Source of the DNA: a virus
Direction: 5' to 3' (one strand)
IMG/VR virus record: IMGVR_UViG_3300047483_000168
Coordinates: 1-32,992 of that record
DNA: 32,992 nucleotides
In this document: piece by piece, positions 17,901 to 24,213 of the stretch
How positions within the stretch are numbered: position 1 is the stretch's first letter
Layout: every line of letters starts with the position of its first letter
The notes under the pieces: generated by a model
Database searches by the model: none
The model's input: only the letters and a program-made list of their open reading frames with translations
Told to the model about the DNA's origin: nothing
Translations under genes and position numbers: made by a program

Positions 17901-18169
17901 TTACTGCAAACTCTGATTTAACTCTAAAGAAAAACTTGAAGTTAATTGAGAACCCTATTGATAAGTTAATGTCACTAAACGGATACTTATACCAATGGAA
18001 AGAGAATGATGAGTATCAATATGGTGTAATTGCCCAAGAAATAGAAAAGATTTTACCTCATGCAGTTTCTACTGGTACTAATGGAATTAAGGGAGTATCT
18101 TACAACCAAATTATTCCTGTATTGATTGAAGCAATTAAAGAACTTAACGCAAAATTAGATTCTAAGTAA
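14921..18169 (+). CDS. Tail fibre with C-terminal S74 self-cleaving chaperone
   Basis: The product is 1082 aa. The N-terminal 110 residues look like a beta attachment domain. Repeats follow: two ATVATSG-YADLS-KP units (about 149-187), three units ending in NGFL-STDW-TFNNK (about 207, 455 and 513), then VGIGT-TP-type units near 595, 683, 761 and 911. These are typical of trimeric fibres. The last 85 residues are the endosialidase-type chaperone (Peptidase S74): SDLTLKKN, YGVIAQEIEKILP, GVSYNQIIPVLIEAIKEL. Ser998 and Lys1003 have the spacing of the known autocleavage dyad, so the chaperone should cut itself off after trimer folding. It probably determines host range. Confidence 0.92.
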   Translation: MAIKTLRVFAEYTSTGFVPMPVAGGIDYGYTLANTFPSTQPSTFQTDDPDLDVTVTAMTDFYVWIRISGTAWNPSYTRNVRVYPDSPDINSVVMNMIIATGPAGVSSYSQIVQTANRLYFNGATTDSVYNSKFAGKTYINELNFGTAPQLATVATSGAYADLSGKPALATVATSGSYADLSSKPSGTAPISYNSGTNSFQITQANSTTNGFLTSTDWNTFNNKYLLPTGGTTAQYLRGDGTLATFPTTIDSTRLILSGRNSTGTTLTKGTVVYINGVSGNTPLFARAIASADSTSAQTLGVVEFDIPNNSTGVVVLVGAVNNLDTSSYTEGVQLYLSGTVAGAFTSSKILAPTHLVYVGIVTRAHPTLGVVEVKIQNGYELDEIHDVQISSPADKHILYYDNATTLWKHSSVTSVLGYTPYNATNPNNYIALTALSASAPLSYNNTTGAFTIAQANGSTNGFLSSTDWTTFNSKQSALTIGNFTEVNSNVFMFPDGTTGKTIGNLSIQMIQAGASTNGYLSSTDWSTFNNKQGTITLTTTGTSGAATFSSGTLNIPQYQTALTNPVTGTGTANYVTKWTSGSAVGNSVIFDNGTHVGIGTTTPNLTTSYGRALSLVSPTGYAGIEIFGASATGGGQLDFGGSTTRFASISGEYESSTNGYLNIRTLRAGSMTDAVRISANGNVGIGTNTPLGASGTTLEIFGGSGQARLAIKNTATGSGSLNGLQFGVDTGGGAFIEQRGANTLQFATNGNGRLFITSAGNVGIATTTPLTNLTVGDSATQQQPYISMARNATGGFFAGIRWYDGATVKSVIQEDADFNLRFSTSNTERMRILSGGNIQIGGTNFGTDAKVGISNGNNEAIEINPAILSNTGRILFYNRGTSAYTAGLLVASEFQFQTGGTERMRISSDGKVGVGTSSPTSRLEVRGNSTDGWIRLSTTSGNPFITSTNEIGFQTGSGNNNLYLFGSGNVGINNTVDTGYRLYVSGNIYATSNITANSDLTLKKNLKLIENPIDKLMSLNGYLYQWKENDEYQYGVIAQEIEKILPHAVSTGTNGIKGVSYNQIIPVLIEAIKELNAKLDSK
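15482..16516 (+). repeat. Repeated fibre segments within the tail fibre gene
   Basis: Three diverged DNA/protein repeats lie at about 15482-15589, 16234-16345 and 16436-16516. Each ends in a block coding for TNG(F/Y)L-STDW-TFN-K; the first two also share AP(I/L)SYN----F-I-QAN. They mark duplicated shaft modules. Confidence 0.75.
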
Positions 18170-20109
18170 TGGCATTACCTTTAAGTGGTGATTTATCATT
18201 CAACCAAATCGGTATTGAAATCCAAAGACCTAATAATGCAGTCTTGGATATCAAAGATGCAGAACTTGGTGTTTACGTTCCATTAAATGTTTATAGCACT
18301 TATAGACCTGATGGAGTAGTACCTTGTTCTGTAGCTGAATGGTATGGGTATAATCATACACAATCTCAATTCACACCTTTCTTTCAGGTTGTAAAGAACT
18401 CTGTTGCCTCCACTACTGTTAACACTAACTTTAATATGTGGATTACGGTAGCAAACATTGGTAATGCCCCTACAAGTGGTTTAGTGACCTTTACAGACAC
18501 TTTACCTGCTAATATGCAGATTGTTACTTGGAGTGCTCCAGGATGGTCTGTAAACGTAACTAATCAAACTCTTACTGCTACTAGAAACGATTCTATTGGT
18601 GCTAATAGTGCTTACAATGATGTTGTTATTACTGCTAGAATAATTAATTGTGCTGCAGGTGCTTATTACAATCAAGCTAGTGTTACAGGAGGTGGTACAA
18701 GTGGTACTTTCTTTTCTAACACAATTACAATCAATGCTACTTTATTTTCTTCTACCAAAACAGTAACAAGAAGTATTCAGAAGAATGATTGTGGTGCAGG
18801 TTGTGTAGGAACATTTGTTAGTGTCACTTCTCCTGAATTTACAAGAACTTCTTGTACATCTCAAGCAGATGCAGATAACTTAGCTACATTGGATTGCAAC
18901 AATTGGTTAGATGCTAATGGACAAGCTATAGCTAATGCTAATGGTTCTTGTGTTTGTAACCCTCCTACTTTCTCGGTTAATAAAGGTAGATTAGGTAGTG
19001 GTACAATACTACCAGGACAACAATTTACTTGGCAAATAGCAGTAACTGTTTCTAATAACAATACTAACGGATCAACGGTAACAATATCAGATACTATTAA
19101 CTCTAACTTTACTGTTATATCTTGTGAGGTTATTAATCCTTCAGGATGGACTACGTTTATTAGTGGACAAACTGCTAATGCTTTTACTAACAATACTTTA
19201 GTAGCAGGACAAACTTATTACTTTGTAATTACTGTTCAAGCTAATGCTTCAGGTACATTTAATAATACTGCTACAGTATCAGGTGGTGGTGGAAATACTG
19301 CTAGTGGTTCTGCTAGTATAACTATCAATGCTCCTGCAGCAATCTCTTTAAGTATTTTAAGTGCTGATGTTGCTAGAACAATGTATGATACTACTTTCTT
19401 AGGAACAAACTATTATGGTATTTATTCAAATGATTCAGATTATTTAAACCACAATATTTCTATAAGAGTAGCTAATCAATCTGCTCCTGCTTTCTCAATT
19501 AGAATAAAGTGTAATTTCAGTACAACTGTATTCTTAAACTTATTCTCAAGTGGTTTAGTACCTAATGATACAGATTGGGGATTTGATTCAATTGATGGGG
19601 AGTTCTTTAATAAGACTACTATTAATCCTGGTGATTACTCATTTACTTATATAGCCTTTATTAGACCATTTACAAGTGTTATTAGTAGCAACTTTACTTT
19701 CTCTCTTAGATACAATGGTTCTACGGTAGATTCAAGAGATTTAAGTAGAAATATTGTTAGTAGACACGAAGTAACATTTAGAGTACAAAGTGATGCTAAT
19801 GGTGCATTACAATACTTAGTTGAATGCTCTACATTACAAGCAGGTAAGCCTGACCAATTTAATAGTTCAGTTATAACTGGAGGTGATTTTGGATTCTCTA
19901 TTAATGCGTTTAGTATATTAATTTATGTTAACGGAAGTGGTTCATTTAATTACAATGTATTTAATCCTTCTAAGACAGTTAGATACAAATTAGACTCTGC
20001 AAGCACTTGTCCTGTAGGCTCTTATGTAAGAACAATTAGTAGTTTAAGTACAGGATTAATTTCTACAACATTAATGGTTGATCCTTTTGATGCTCCGTTA
20101 CCTTGCTAA
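18169..20109 (+). CDS. Adhesin-like tail protein with DUF11 and DUF5977 modules
   Basis: The product is 646 aa. Residues 1-60 (MALPLSGDLSFNQIGIEI and on) look like the short docking domain seen at the start of many Bacteroidota phage tail proteins. Residues 68-190 and 266-388 are two DUF11-like Ig-type domains with the VTISDTI and FNNTATVSGGG signatures. Between them, 200-263 is DUF5977: NDCGAGCVGTFVSV, FTRTSCTSQADADNLA, NGQAIANANGSC, Cys-rich. The last 250 residues are beta-rich and unassigned and may be the receptor-binding tip. The start overlaps the fibre stop by 1 nt (TAATG), so it is coexpressed with the fibre. Confidence 0.75.
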   Translation: MALPLSGDLSFNQIGIEIQRPNNAVLDIKDAELGVYVPLNVYSTYRPDGVVPCSVAEWYGYNHTQSQFTPFFQVVKNSVASTTVNTNFNMWITVANIGNAPTSGLVTFTDTLPANMQIVTWSAPGWSVNVTNQTLTATRNDSIGANSAYNDVVITARIINCAAGAYYNQASVTGGGTSGTFFSNTITINATLFSSTKTVTRSIQKNDCGAGCVGTFVSVTSPEFTRTSCTSQADADNLATLDCNNWLDANGQAIANANGSCVCNPPTFSVNKGRLGSGTILPGQQFTWQIAVTVSNNNTNGSTVTISDTINSNFTVISCEVINPSGWTTFISGQTANAFTNNTLVAGQTYYFVITVQANASGTFNNTATVSGGGGNTASGSASITINAPAAISLSILSADVARTMYDTTFLGTNYYGIYSNDSDYLNHNISIRVANQSAPAFSIRIKCNFSTTVFLNLFSSGLVPNDTDWGFDSIDGEFFNKTTINPGDYSFTYIAFIRPFTSVISSNFTFSLRYNGSTVDSRDLSRNIVSRHEVTFRVQSDANGALQYLVECSTLQAGKPDQFNSSVITGGDFGFSINAFSILIYVNGSGSFNYNVFNPSKTVRYKLDSASTCPVGSYVRTISSLSTGLISTTLMVDPFDAPLPC

Positions 20110-20134
20110 TTACAAAATAAATAACTTATATTTG
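20103..20134 (+). promoter_or_regulatory. Promoter for the lysis-side gene block
   Basis: TTG at 20103-20105 and TATATTTG at 20127-20134 are 21 bp apart. The site lies at the end of the adhesin gene and in the following gap, about 62 nt before the next start. It shares TTATATTTGC with the promoter before the protease gene. Confidence 0.6.
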
Positions 20135-20196
20135 CTTTGTAATCAATAGTTAATATGGTTGATACATATAGAAAACTAATAAACAAACAACACACA

Positions 20197-20601
20197 ATGA
20201 AAAAGACTTATCAAGACTTGTTTATGTGCGTAGCCTTTATTGCAGGTAATGTATATAATGAAGAAACGAAAGGACAAAAGAAATTAGCAATCATTCGTAA
20301 GAAGTTGCAACCATTCTTAGATACCTACAATGATGAAGCAGATGCTATTAAGTTAGATAATGCTTTGGTAGTTACAGAAGGGGAGAAGAAAGGTAAGGTC
20401 GTTGTTGAAACTGATGGTAATTATGCTTATTCAGCAGAAGGTATTGCTAAGTGCAATAAAGCATTAAAAGAGTTAAGCAAGAAAGAGTTTGATTATACTC
20501 CTATTGTGGTTAATAATCCTGATGAGTTAGATCAGTATGTATTTTTAAAAGGCTTCGTTACTGGAGTAGAGTTTAAAGAAGAAGAAGAAATAGAATTATA
20601 A
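20197..20601 (+). CDS. Hypothetical protein, 134 aa
   Basis: I chose the ATG at 20197 because it follows an A-rich AAACAAACAACACACA leader like other genes here; an upstream ATG at 20155 would add 14 residues that do not look protein-like. The sequence is charged and mixed alpha/beta: TYQDLFMCVAFIAGNVYN, KLAIIRKKLQPFLDTYNDEAD, VVVETDGNYAYS, ending in a run of Glu (EFKEEEEIEL). No signal peptide or membrane segment. It resembles small phage proteins of unknown role encoded between tail and lysis genes. Confidence 0.75.
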   Translation: MKKTYQDLFMCVAFIAGNVYNEETKGQKKLAIIRKKLQPFLDTYNDEADAIKLDNALVVTEGEKKGKVVVETDGNYAYSAEGIAKCNKALKELSKKEFDYTPIVVNNPDELDQYVFLKGFVTGVEFKEEEEIEL

Positions 20602-20604
20602 GAT

Positions 20605-21006
20605 ATGGAATATATCATTCGTATTAAGCCAATTGAAGCATTCGGAACGTTAGCAACACGTTTGCACGTTCGTTTGTTTTATGTTCTTTATGGGACAACT
20701 CAAAATTGTTTCATTGAGTACAAGACCTTTGATGGTCAAATGATGTACGCAAAGAACATGACTATCCCTGAAGAAATCATTTCTAAGTGGGGTGTGAATG
20801 ATGACCTTATTCTTCAATATATTGTTAAAGCAGAAAACGTAACTATTGATGACTCTCCTGTTTATATGGTTGATGAGCAAGCACAACTTCAAACTAAAGA
20901 GAAGTTGGCTACACCTACAGAGGTTGATTATCAATCTACAGAAGAAATAGTTGCGGAGGCACTAGCAGATGAAACAAGTGTTCCACCTTTAACTGCTGAA
21001 GGATAA
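20605..21006 (+). CDS. Hypothetical protein, 133 aa
   Basis: The N-terminal 90 residues are beta-rich (MEYIIRIKPIEAFG, LHVRLFYVLYGT, CFIEYKTFDGQMMYAKNMTIP) and the last 40 are acidic and probably disordered. No family is recognised. It starts 3 nt after the preceding gene and its stop overlaps the next start by 1 nt, so it belongs to the same transcript as the lysis cassette. Confidence 0.75.
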   Translation: MEYIIRIKPIEAFGTLATRLHVRLFYVLYGTTQNCFIEYKTFDGQMMYAKNMTIPEEIISKWGVNDDLILQYIVKAENVTIDDSPVYMVDEQAQLQTKEKLATPTEVDYQSTEEIVAEALADETSVPPLTAEG

Positions 21007-21302
21007 TGAACTTTGATTTCGAGAATGTAATCTTCCCAACTATCATTTCAGGTATTACTGGCATATTTGGTTGGCTCGTAGGCAAAAAGAGAGAGGATGT
21101 AGAGATAGACACTAATGAAATAGCTAACACTAAAGAGATTATTGAGATGTGGAAAGTTACTGCTAAAGAGATGAAAGAGGAGGTTGCAGAATTGAAACAA
21201 AAGATTGAAGATTTGACTAAAGAAGTACATACATTAAGAGCAGAAAACATAGAACTCCGTACCAAATTAGGCATCACTAATGAAAGTAACCAAGATAAGT
21301 AA
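21006..21302 (+). CDS. Membrane/coiled-coil protein, holin candidate
   Basis: The product is 98 aa. Residues about 8-25 (VIFPTIISGITGIFGWLV) make one membrane segment. After a short charged stretch, residues 35-90 form a heptad-like coiled coil (KEEVAELKQKIEDLTKEV and ELRTKLG). It lies immediately before the endolysin block, which makes a holin or holin regulator plausible; one-segment holins with a charged tail exist. The long coiled coil is unusual for a holin, so another role at the inner membrane is possible. The last 23 nt overlap the homing endonuclease frame. Confidence 0.6.
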   Translation: MNFDFENVIFPTIISGITGIFGWLVGKKREDVEIDTNEIANTKEIIEMWKVTAKEMKEEVAELKQKIEDLTKEVHTLRAENIELRTKLGITNESNQDK

Positions 21303-22002
21303 TAGATTCTACGTCTACTTACATATTAACCCAACAAATGGAAAAGTTTTTTACGTTGGAAAAGGTTCAAGAAATAGAGCCTACCAAACGAGAAGCAGAA
21401 ACGACCATTGGAAAAATACGGTTAATAAATATGGTATAGATGTTTGTATTGTTTCTGACAATATGACTAATGAGGAAGCTGCATCATTTGAGGTGCGGCT
21501 TATTTCATTTTATGGGTTAGATAATTTGTGCAATATGACTTCAGGTGGAGAAGGTCTTATTAATATAAAAGATGAAGTGAGGCTAAAAATGTCCAAATCT
21601 AAAATTGGCAATAAAAATGCACTAGGTCATACTTGTAATAATGCTGAAAATAAAGAAAAAATGAAGCATTATGGTAATAAAAATATGCTTGGGAAAAAGC
21701 ATACAGAAGAAACAAGATTGCTTATATCTAAAAATAGAAAAGGCAAGGTAATTCCAATTGAATCAAGGATAAAACAAAGTGAATCATTAAAACTTGCTTA
21801 TAAAGAAGGAAGAAGGATTAGTCATAATTTAGGAAAACCTGCTTGGAATAGAGGAATTTCCCCATCAAAAGAAACTCTTGAAAAACAGAGATTAAAGAAA
21901 ATTGGAGTTAAAAGAAATCCTCATAGTGAAGAAACAAAACAGAAAATGAGATTAGCAGCATTAAATAGAAAACAAAATGGTAACATCGCAACAGGCTCTT
22001 AA
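21280..22002 (+). CDS. GIY-YIG homing endonuclease with NUMOD3 repeats
   Basis: The product is 240 aa. Residues 10-90 form the GIY-YIG nuclease: FYVYLHINPTNGKVFYVGKG, Arg31/Arg33, catalytic-type Glu71 in FEVRLISFYG, and the closing LCNMTSGGEG. From 95 on, NUMOD3-like DNA-binding repeats occur (LKMSKSKIGNKNALG, NKNMLGKKHTEETR, HSEETKQKM). Such genes cut an allele lacking them and spread by repair. It is free-standing, with no sign of an intron. It overlaps the preceding gene by 23 nt and the endolysin by 26 nt, and it uses AAA for Lys far more than the structural genes, suggesting a recent arrival. Confidence 0.9.
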   Translation: MKVTKISNRFYVYLHINPTNGKVFYVGKGSRNRAYQTRSRNDHWKNTVNKYGIDVCIVSDNMTNEEAASFEVRLISFYGLDNLCNMTSGGEGLINIKDEVRLKMSKSKIGNKNALGHTCNNAENKEKMKHYGNKNMLGKKHTEETRLLISKNRKGKVIPIESRIKQSESLKLAYKEGRRISHNLGKPAWNRGISPSKETLEKQRLKKIGVKRNPHSEETKQKMRLAALNRKQNGNIATGS

Positions 22003-22396
22003 AAAATATGGTATTGCTTCCCAAAGTAATCCAAATCTTGTTTTATGGGATGTCCCAACTAAATTAGAAATTGGCATAATTCCTAAACGAATTTATTGTA
22101 ATAAGGATATGATTATCCCACTTACATGGGCTTTTTCAAAACTTATATCTACTGGTGCAGTCAATGAATTAAAAACTTGGGATGGATGCTTTAATATTAG
22201 AAATAAAAGAGGTTTATCTTCAATGAGTTTACACTCTTGGGCTATAGCAATTGATGTTAATGCTTTTGAGAATGGATTAAATCAAACTCCTAAATTATCA
22301 AAAGAATTTGTTGAATGTTTTACATCATCTGGATTTGATTGGGGAGGGACTTGGACAAGGAAAGATGGAATGCACTTTCAACTATCTAAAATATAA
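21977..22396 (+). CDS. Endolysin, M15-family peptidase (VanY/L-Ala-D-Glu type)
   Basis: The product is 139 aa, a single catalytic domain. It would cut peptide bonds in peptidoglycan at the end of infection. The zinc site is visible: SLHSWAIAIDV gives His86 and Asp93 of the S-H-(x)6-D motif, and GFDWGGTWTRKDGMHFQL gives His133. In most relatives the residue after HSW is Gly; here it is Ala (HSWAIAID). No signal peptide or cell-wall-binding domain, so it needs a holin. The start MVTSQQALKKYG looks native, and the preceding nuclease gene reads into it. A one-gene spanin follows after 15 nt. Confidence 0.88.
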   Translation: MVTSQQALKKYGIASQSNPNLVLWDVPTKLEIGIIPKRIYCNKDMIIPLTWAFSKLISTGAVNELKTWDGCFNIRNKRGLSSMSLHSWAIAIDVNAFENGLNQTPKLSKEFVECFTSSGFDWGGTWTRKDGMHFQLSKI

Positions 22397-22411
22397 CTAA
22401 TCACAAACATC

Positions 22412-22873
22412 ATGAAAAATCTAAAGTACTTTCTCGGAATAATTCCGATTTACTTCATTTTATCTTGCAAGCCTGCTAAGGTTGTTACGAATATAAAAGA
22501 AATTGTAACACACGATACTATCAGAGATACTCGTATTGTTGAAAGATATAAGGCTATCACAGACACATTGATTATTGACAATCCTTGCGATTCTTCGGGC
22601 ATTCTAAGCAACTTTTATAGCAAATTGGTAATACCACAAGGGAAGGTAATTATAAGGTCTGTAAAGGGCAGTATTCAAGCCACAGTAGATATAGATTCTA
22701 TTGAATCTGTCTATGAAACTAAATACAAATCATTGGTCAGAAAAAGTGATGTAAATACACAAAAGTTCGTACGAACAAATGTAGTTCCTTCTTGGGCTAT
22801 CATTACAATATTCTTTGAAACACTCATAATCTTATTGTATTTATACTTTAAGATAGTAAACATATTTAGATGA
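22412..22873 (+). CDS. Probable u-spanin (lipoprotein plus C-terminal membrane anchor)
   Basis: The product is 153 aa. Residues 5-18 form a lipoprotein signal ending in the lipobox ILSC with Cys19, followed by KPAK. Residues about 126-149 (VPSWAIITIFFETLIILLYL region) form a C-terminal membrane helix with a short basic tail. An outer-membrane lipid anchor at one end and an inner-membrane helix at the other is the layout of unimolecular spanins such as T1 gp11, which fuse the two membranes in the last lysis step. The periplasmic part is mainly beta-like. It sits right after the endolysin. A plain membrane lipoprotein is the alternative. Confidence 0.72.
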   Translation: MKNLKYFLGIIPIYFILSCKPAKVVTNIKEIVTHDTIRDTRIVERYKAITDTLIIDNPCDSSGILSNFYSKLVIPQGKVIIRSVKGSIQATVDIDSIESVYETKYKSLVRKSDVNTQKFVRTNVVPSWAIITIFFETLIILLYLYFKIVNIFR

Positions 22874-24063
22874 AAACTTGGAAAGAATTAGTGATTGATG
22901 CAATTAATATGCATCGGTCAGAAGGAGTTAGTAGACACGAGGCTTCTCGTAGAGTTGTAGAAGGGACTGAACATAGTTCTGAAAACATCAGAAAGTCTAT
23001 GAGTAGATACGAAAAGAAGATGGATCATGCAGCTTTAGATGTTGAATCTACTGCAATGGGATTTCCAATAGATAACGTATCATCCTATTGGTTGAAATCT
23101 AAACATATCTCTGTTCACGTTAAAGGTGATACTAAGACTACTGATTACTTTGCTGAAATAGAAAAGATAGTTAGTGGTTACAATCCCGATACAATCAGAG
23201 AGATACCTAAAGTTGACACACCAACACCTAAAGCAATCAAGGCAACACTTAGTGATATGCACGTTGGTTTAGAACCTAATCCTAATAACAAATCCTTATT
23301 CTCTTACGAGTACAATGCAGAAGTATTTAAGTCAAACCTTGATAAAGTTTTTAATAGTATTCTCAAGGAATATACCGCTAATGGTAGATTTGATTTGCTT
23401 ATTATAGATGACTTAGGAGATGGTTTAGATGGATGGGATGGATTAACTACTCGTGGAGGCCATAAGCTAGAGCAGAACATGAACAATCAAGAAGCATTTA
23501 AGACTTTCGTAGAAGGCAAGTTAATGTTAATTGAGAATTGTATCCAAGCAGGCATCGCTAATGAAGTGTTAGTAAGAAACGTAGCTAATGACAACCATAG
23601 CGGTTCTTTTGCTTCTATAGCTAATATGACAATCCAAATGCTTCTTAATAGAACTTATGGTCAAGATTCAGTTAAGTTTTACATCTTAGAAAGATTTATG
23701 GAGCATTTTAAATACGGAATGCACACTTATATTCTTACTCATGGTAAAGACTCCCAGTATATGTTTAAGGGATTACCTTATGAGTTAAATGATAAGGCTA
23801 CATCTTTTATCAACGATTACATTGATCACTACGAGATTGACACTCCTTTTATTCACTTAGAGAAAGGTGATTTACATCGTATTGGGTACTCAAGAACTAA
23901 AAAGTTTGACTATCGTAATTATATGTCCTTTGCTCCACCATCTGCTTGGGTGCAACATAACTTCGGTGATTGTTATTCAGGATATTCAATTGAGATTATT
24001 CCAAAGTTTAGTGGAGAGATTTCTCATACGGATTACTACTTTGATTTAAGCAAGAAATTATAG
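22870..24063 (+). CDS. Calcineurin-like metallophosphoesterase
   Basis: The product is 397 aa. Metal-binding motifs appear in order: LSDMHVG (Asp129, His131), LGDGLDGWDG (Asp184), VANDNHSG (Asn240 to His243), LTHGKD (His291) and KGDLHRIGYSR (His336). This is the phosphoesterase fold shared by Mre11/SbcD nucleases and many phosphatases. Residues 1-60 look like a small helical DNA-binding-like module (VSRHEASRRVVEGTEHSSENIRKSMSRYE, cited as a region at 20-48). Nuclease, phosphatase or RNA-directed activity cannot be told apart here. It starts 4 nt inside the spanin gene and is the last gene of the plus-strand block, with a terminator downstream. Confidence 0.8.
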   Translation: MKTWKELVIDAINMHRSEGVSRHEASRRVVEGTEHSSENIRKSMSRYEKKMDHAALDVESTAMGFPIDNVSSYWLKSKHISVHVKGDTKTTDYFAEIEKIVSGYNPDTIREIPKVDTPTPKAIKATLSDMHVGLEPNPNNKSLFSYEYNAEVFKSNLDKVFNSILKEYTANGRFDLLIIDDLGDGLDGWDGLTTRGGHKLEQNMNNQEAFKTFVEGKLMLIENCIQAGIANEVLVRNVANDNHSGSFASIANMTIQMLLNRTYGQDSVKFYILERFMEHFKYGMHTYILTHGKDSQYMFKGLPYELNDKATSFINDYIDHYEIDTPFIHLEKGDLHRIGYSRTKKFDYRNYMSFAPPSAWVQHNFGDCYSGYSIEIIPKFSGEISHTDYYFDLSKKL

Positions 24064-24119
24064 TACCTTCGTAGCATACGTTTTCATGTATGTTTGTTTG
24101 GGTTAGGTTTCGGTAAATG

Positions 24120-24140
24120 GGGGGCAATTGCTCCCTTTTT
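24120..24140 (+). terminator. Terminator of the late (plus-strand) transcript
   Basis: A 6-bp GC-rich stem (24120-24125 GGGGGC with 24130-24135 GCTCCC, one G-U) with loop AATT is followed by TTTTT. It lies 57 nt after the last plus-strand stop. Confidence 0.85.
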
Positions 24141-24149
24141 ACTTTTAAA

Positions 24150-24183
24150 ACAAAAATACCCACCAACATAGTCAATGGGTATT
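24150..24183 (-). terminator. Terminator of the early (minus-strand) transcript
   Basis: On the minus strand AATACCCA (24183-24176) pairs perfectly with TGGGTATT (24162-24155) across 13 nt and runs into TTTTTG. It lies 31 nt past the helicase stop. With the plus-strand hairpin at 24120 it insulates the two converging units. Confidence 0.85.
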
Positions 24184-24213
24184 CAATAATAGAAACCAAA
24201 CTAATCTACTTAT

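Noticed and set aside
18861-19193. 110-aa minus-strand open frame inside the adhesin-like gene
   Set aside because: It is antisense to a gene with clear domain signatures and has no leader or promoter; repetitive Thr/Asn codons on the other strand produce long stop-free frames.
20155-20196. Upstream start for the 134-aa protein
   Set aside because: The ATG at 20197 has the A-rich leader shared by other genes; the 14 extra residues include the leader translated (NKQHT) and are not convincing.
20650-21277. Minus-strand open frames of 94 and 113 aa opposite the pre-lysis genes
   Set aside because: They are antisense to tightly coupled plus-strand genes and show no recognisable protein features.
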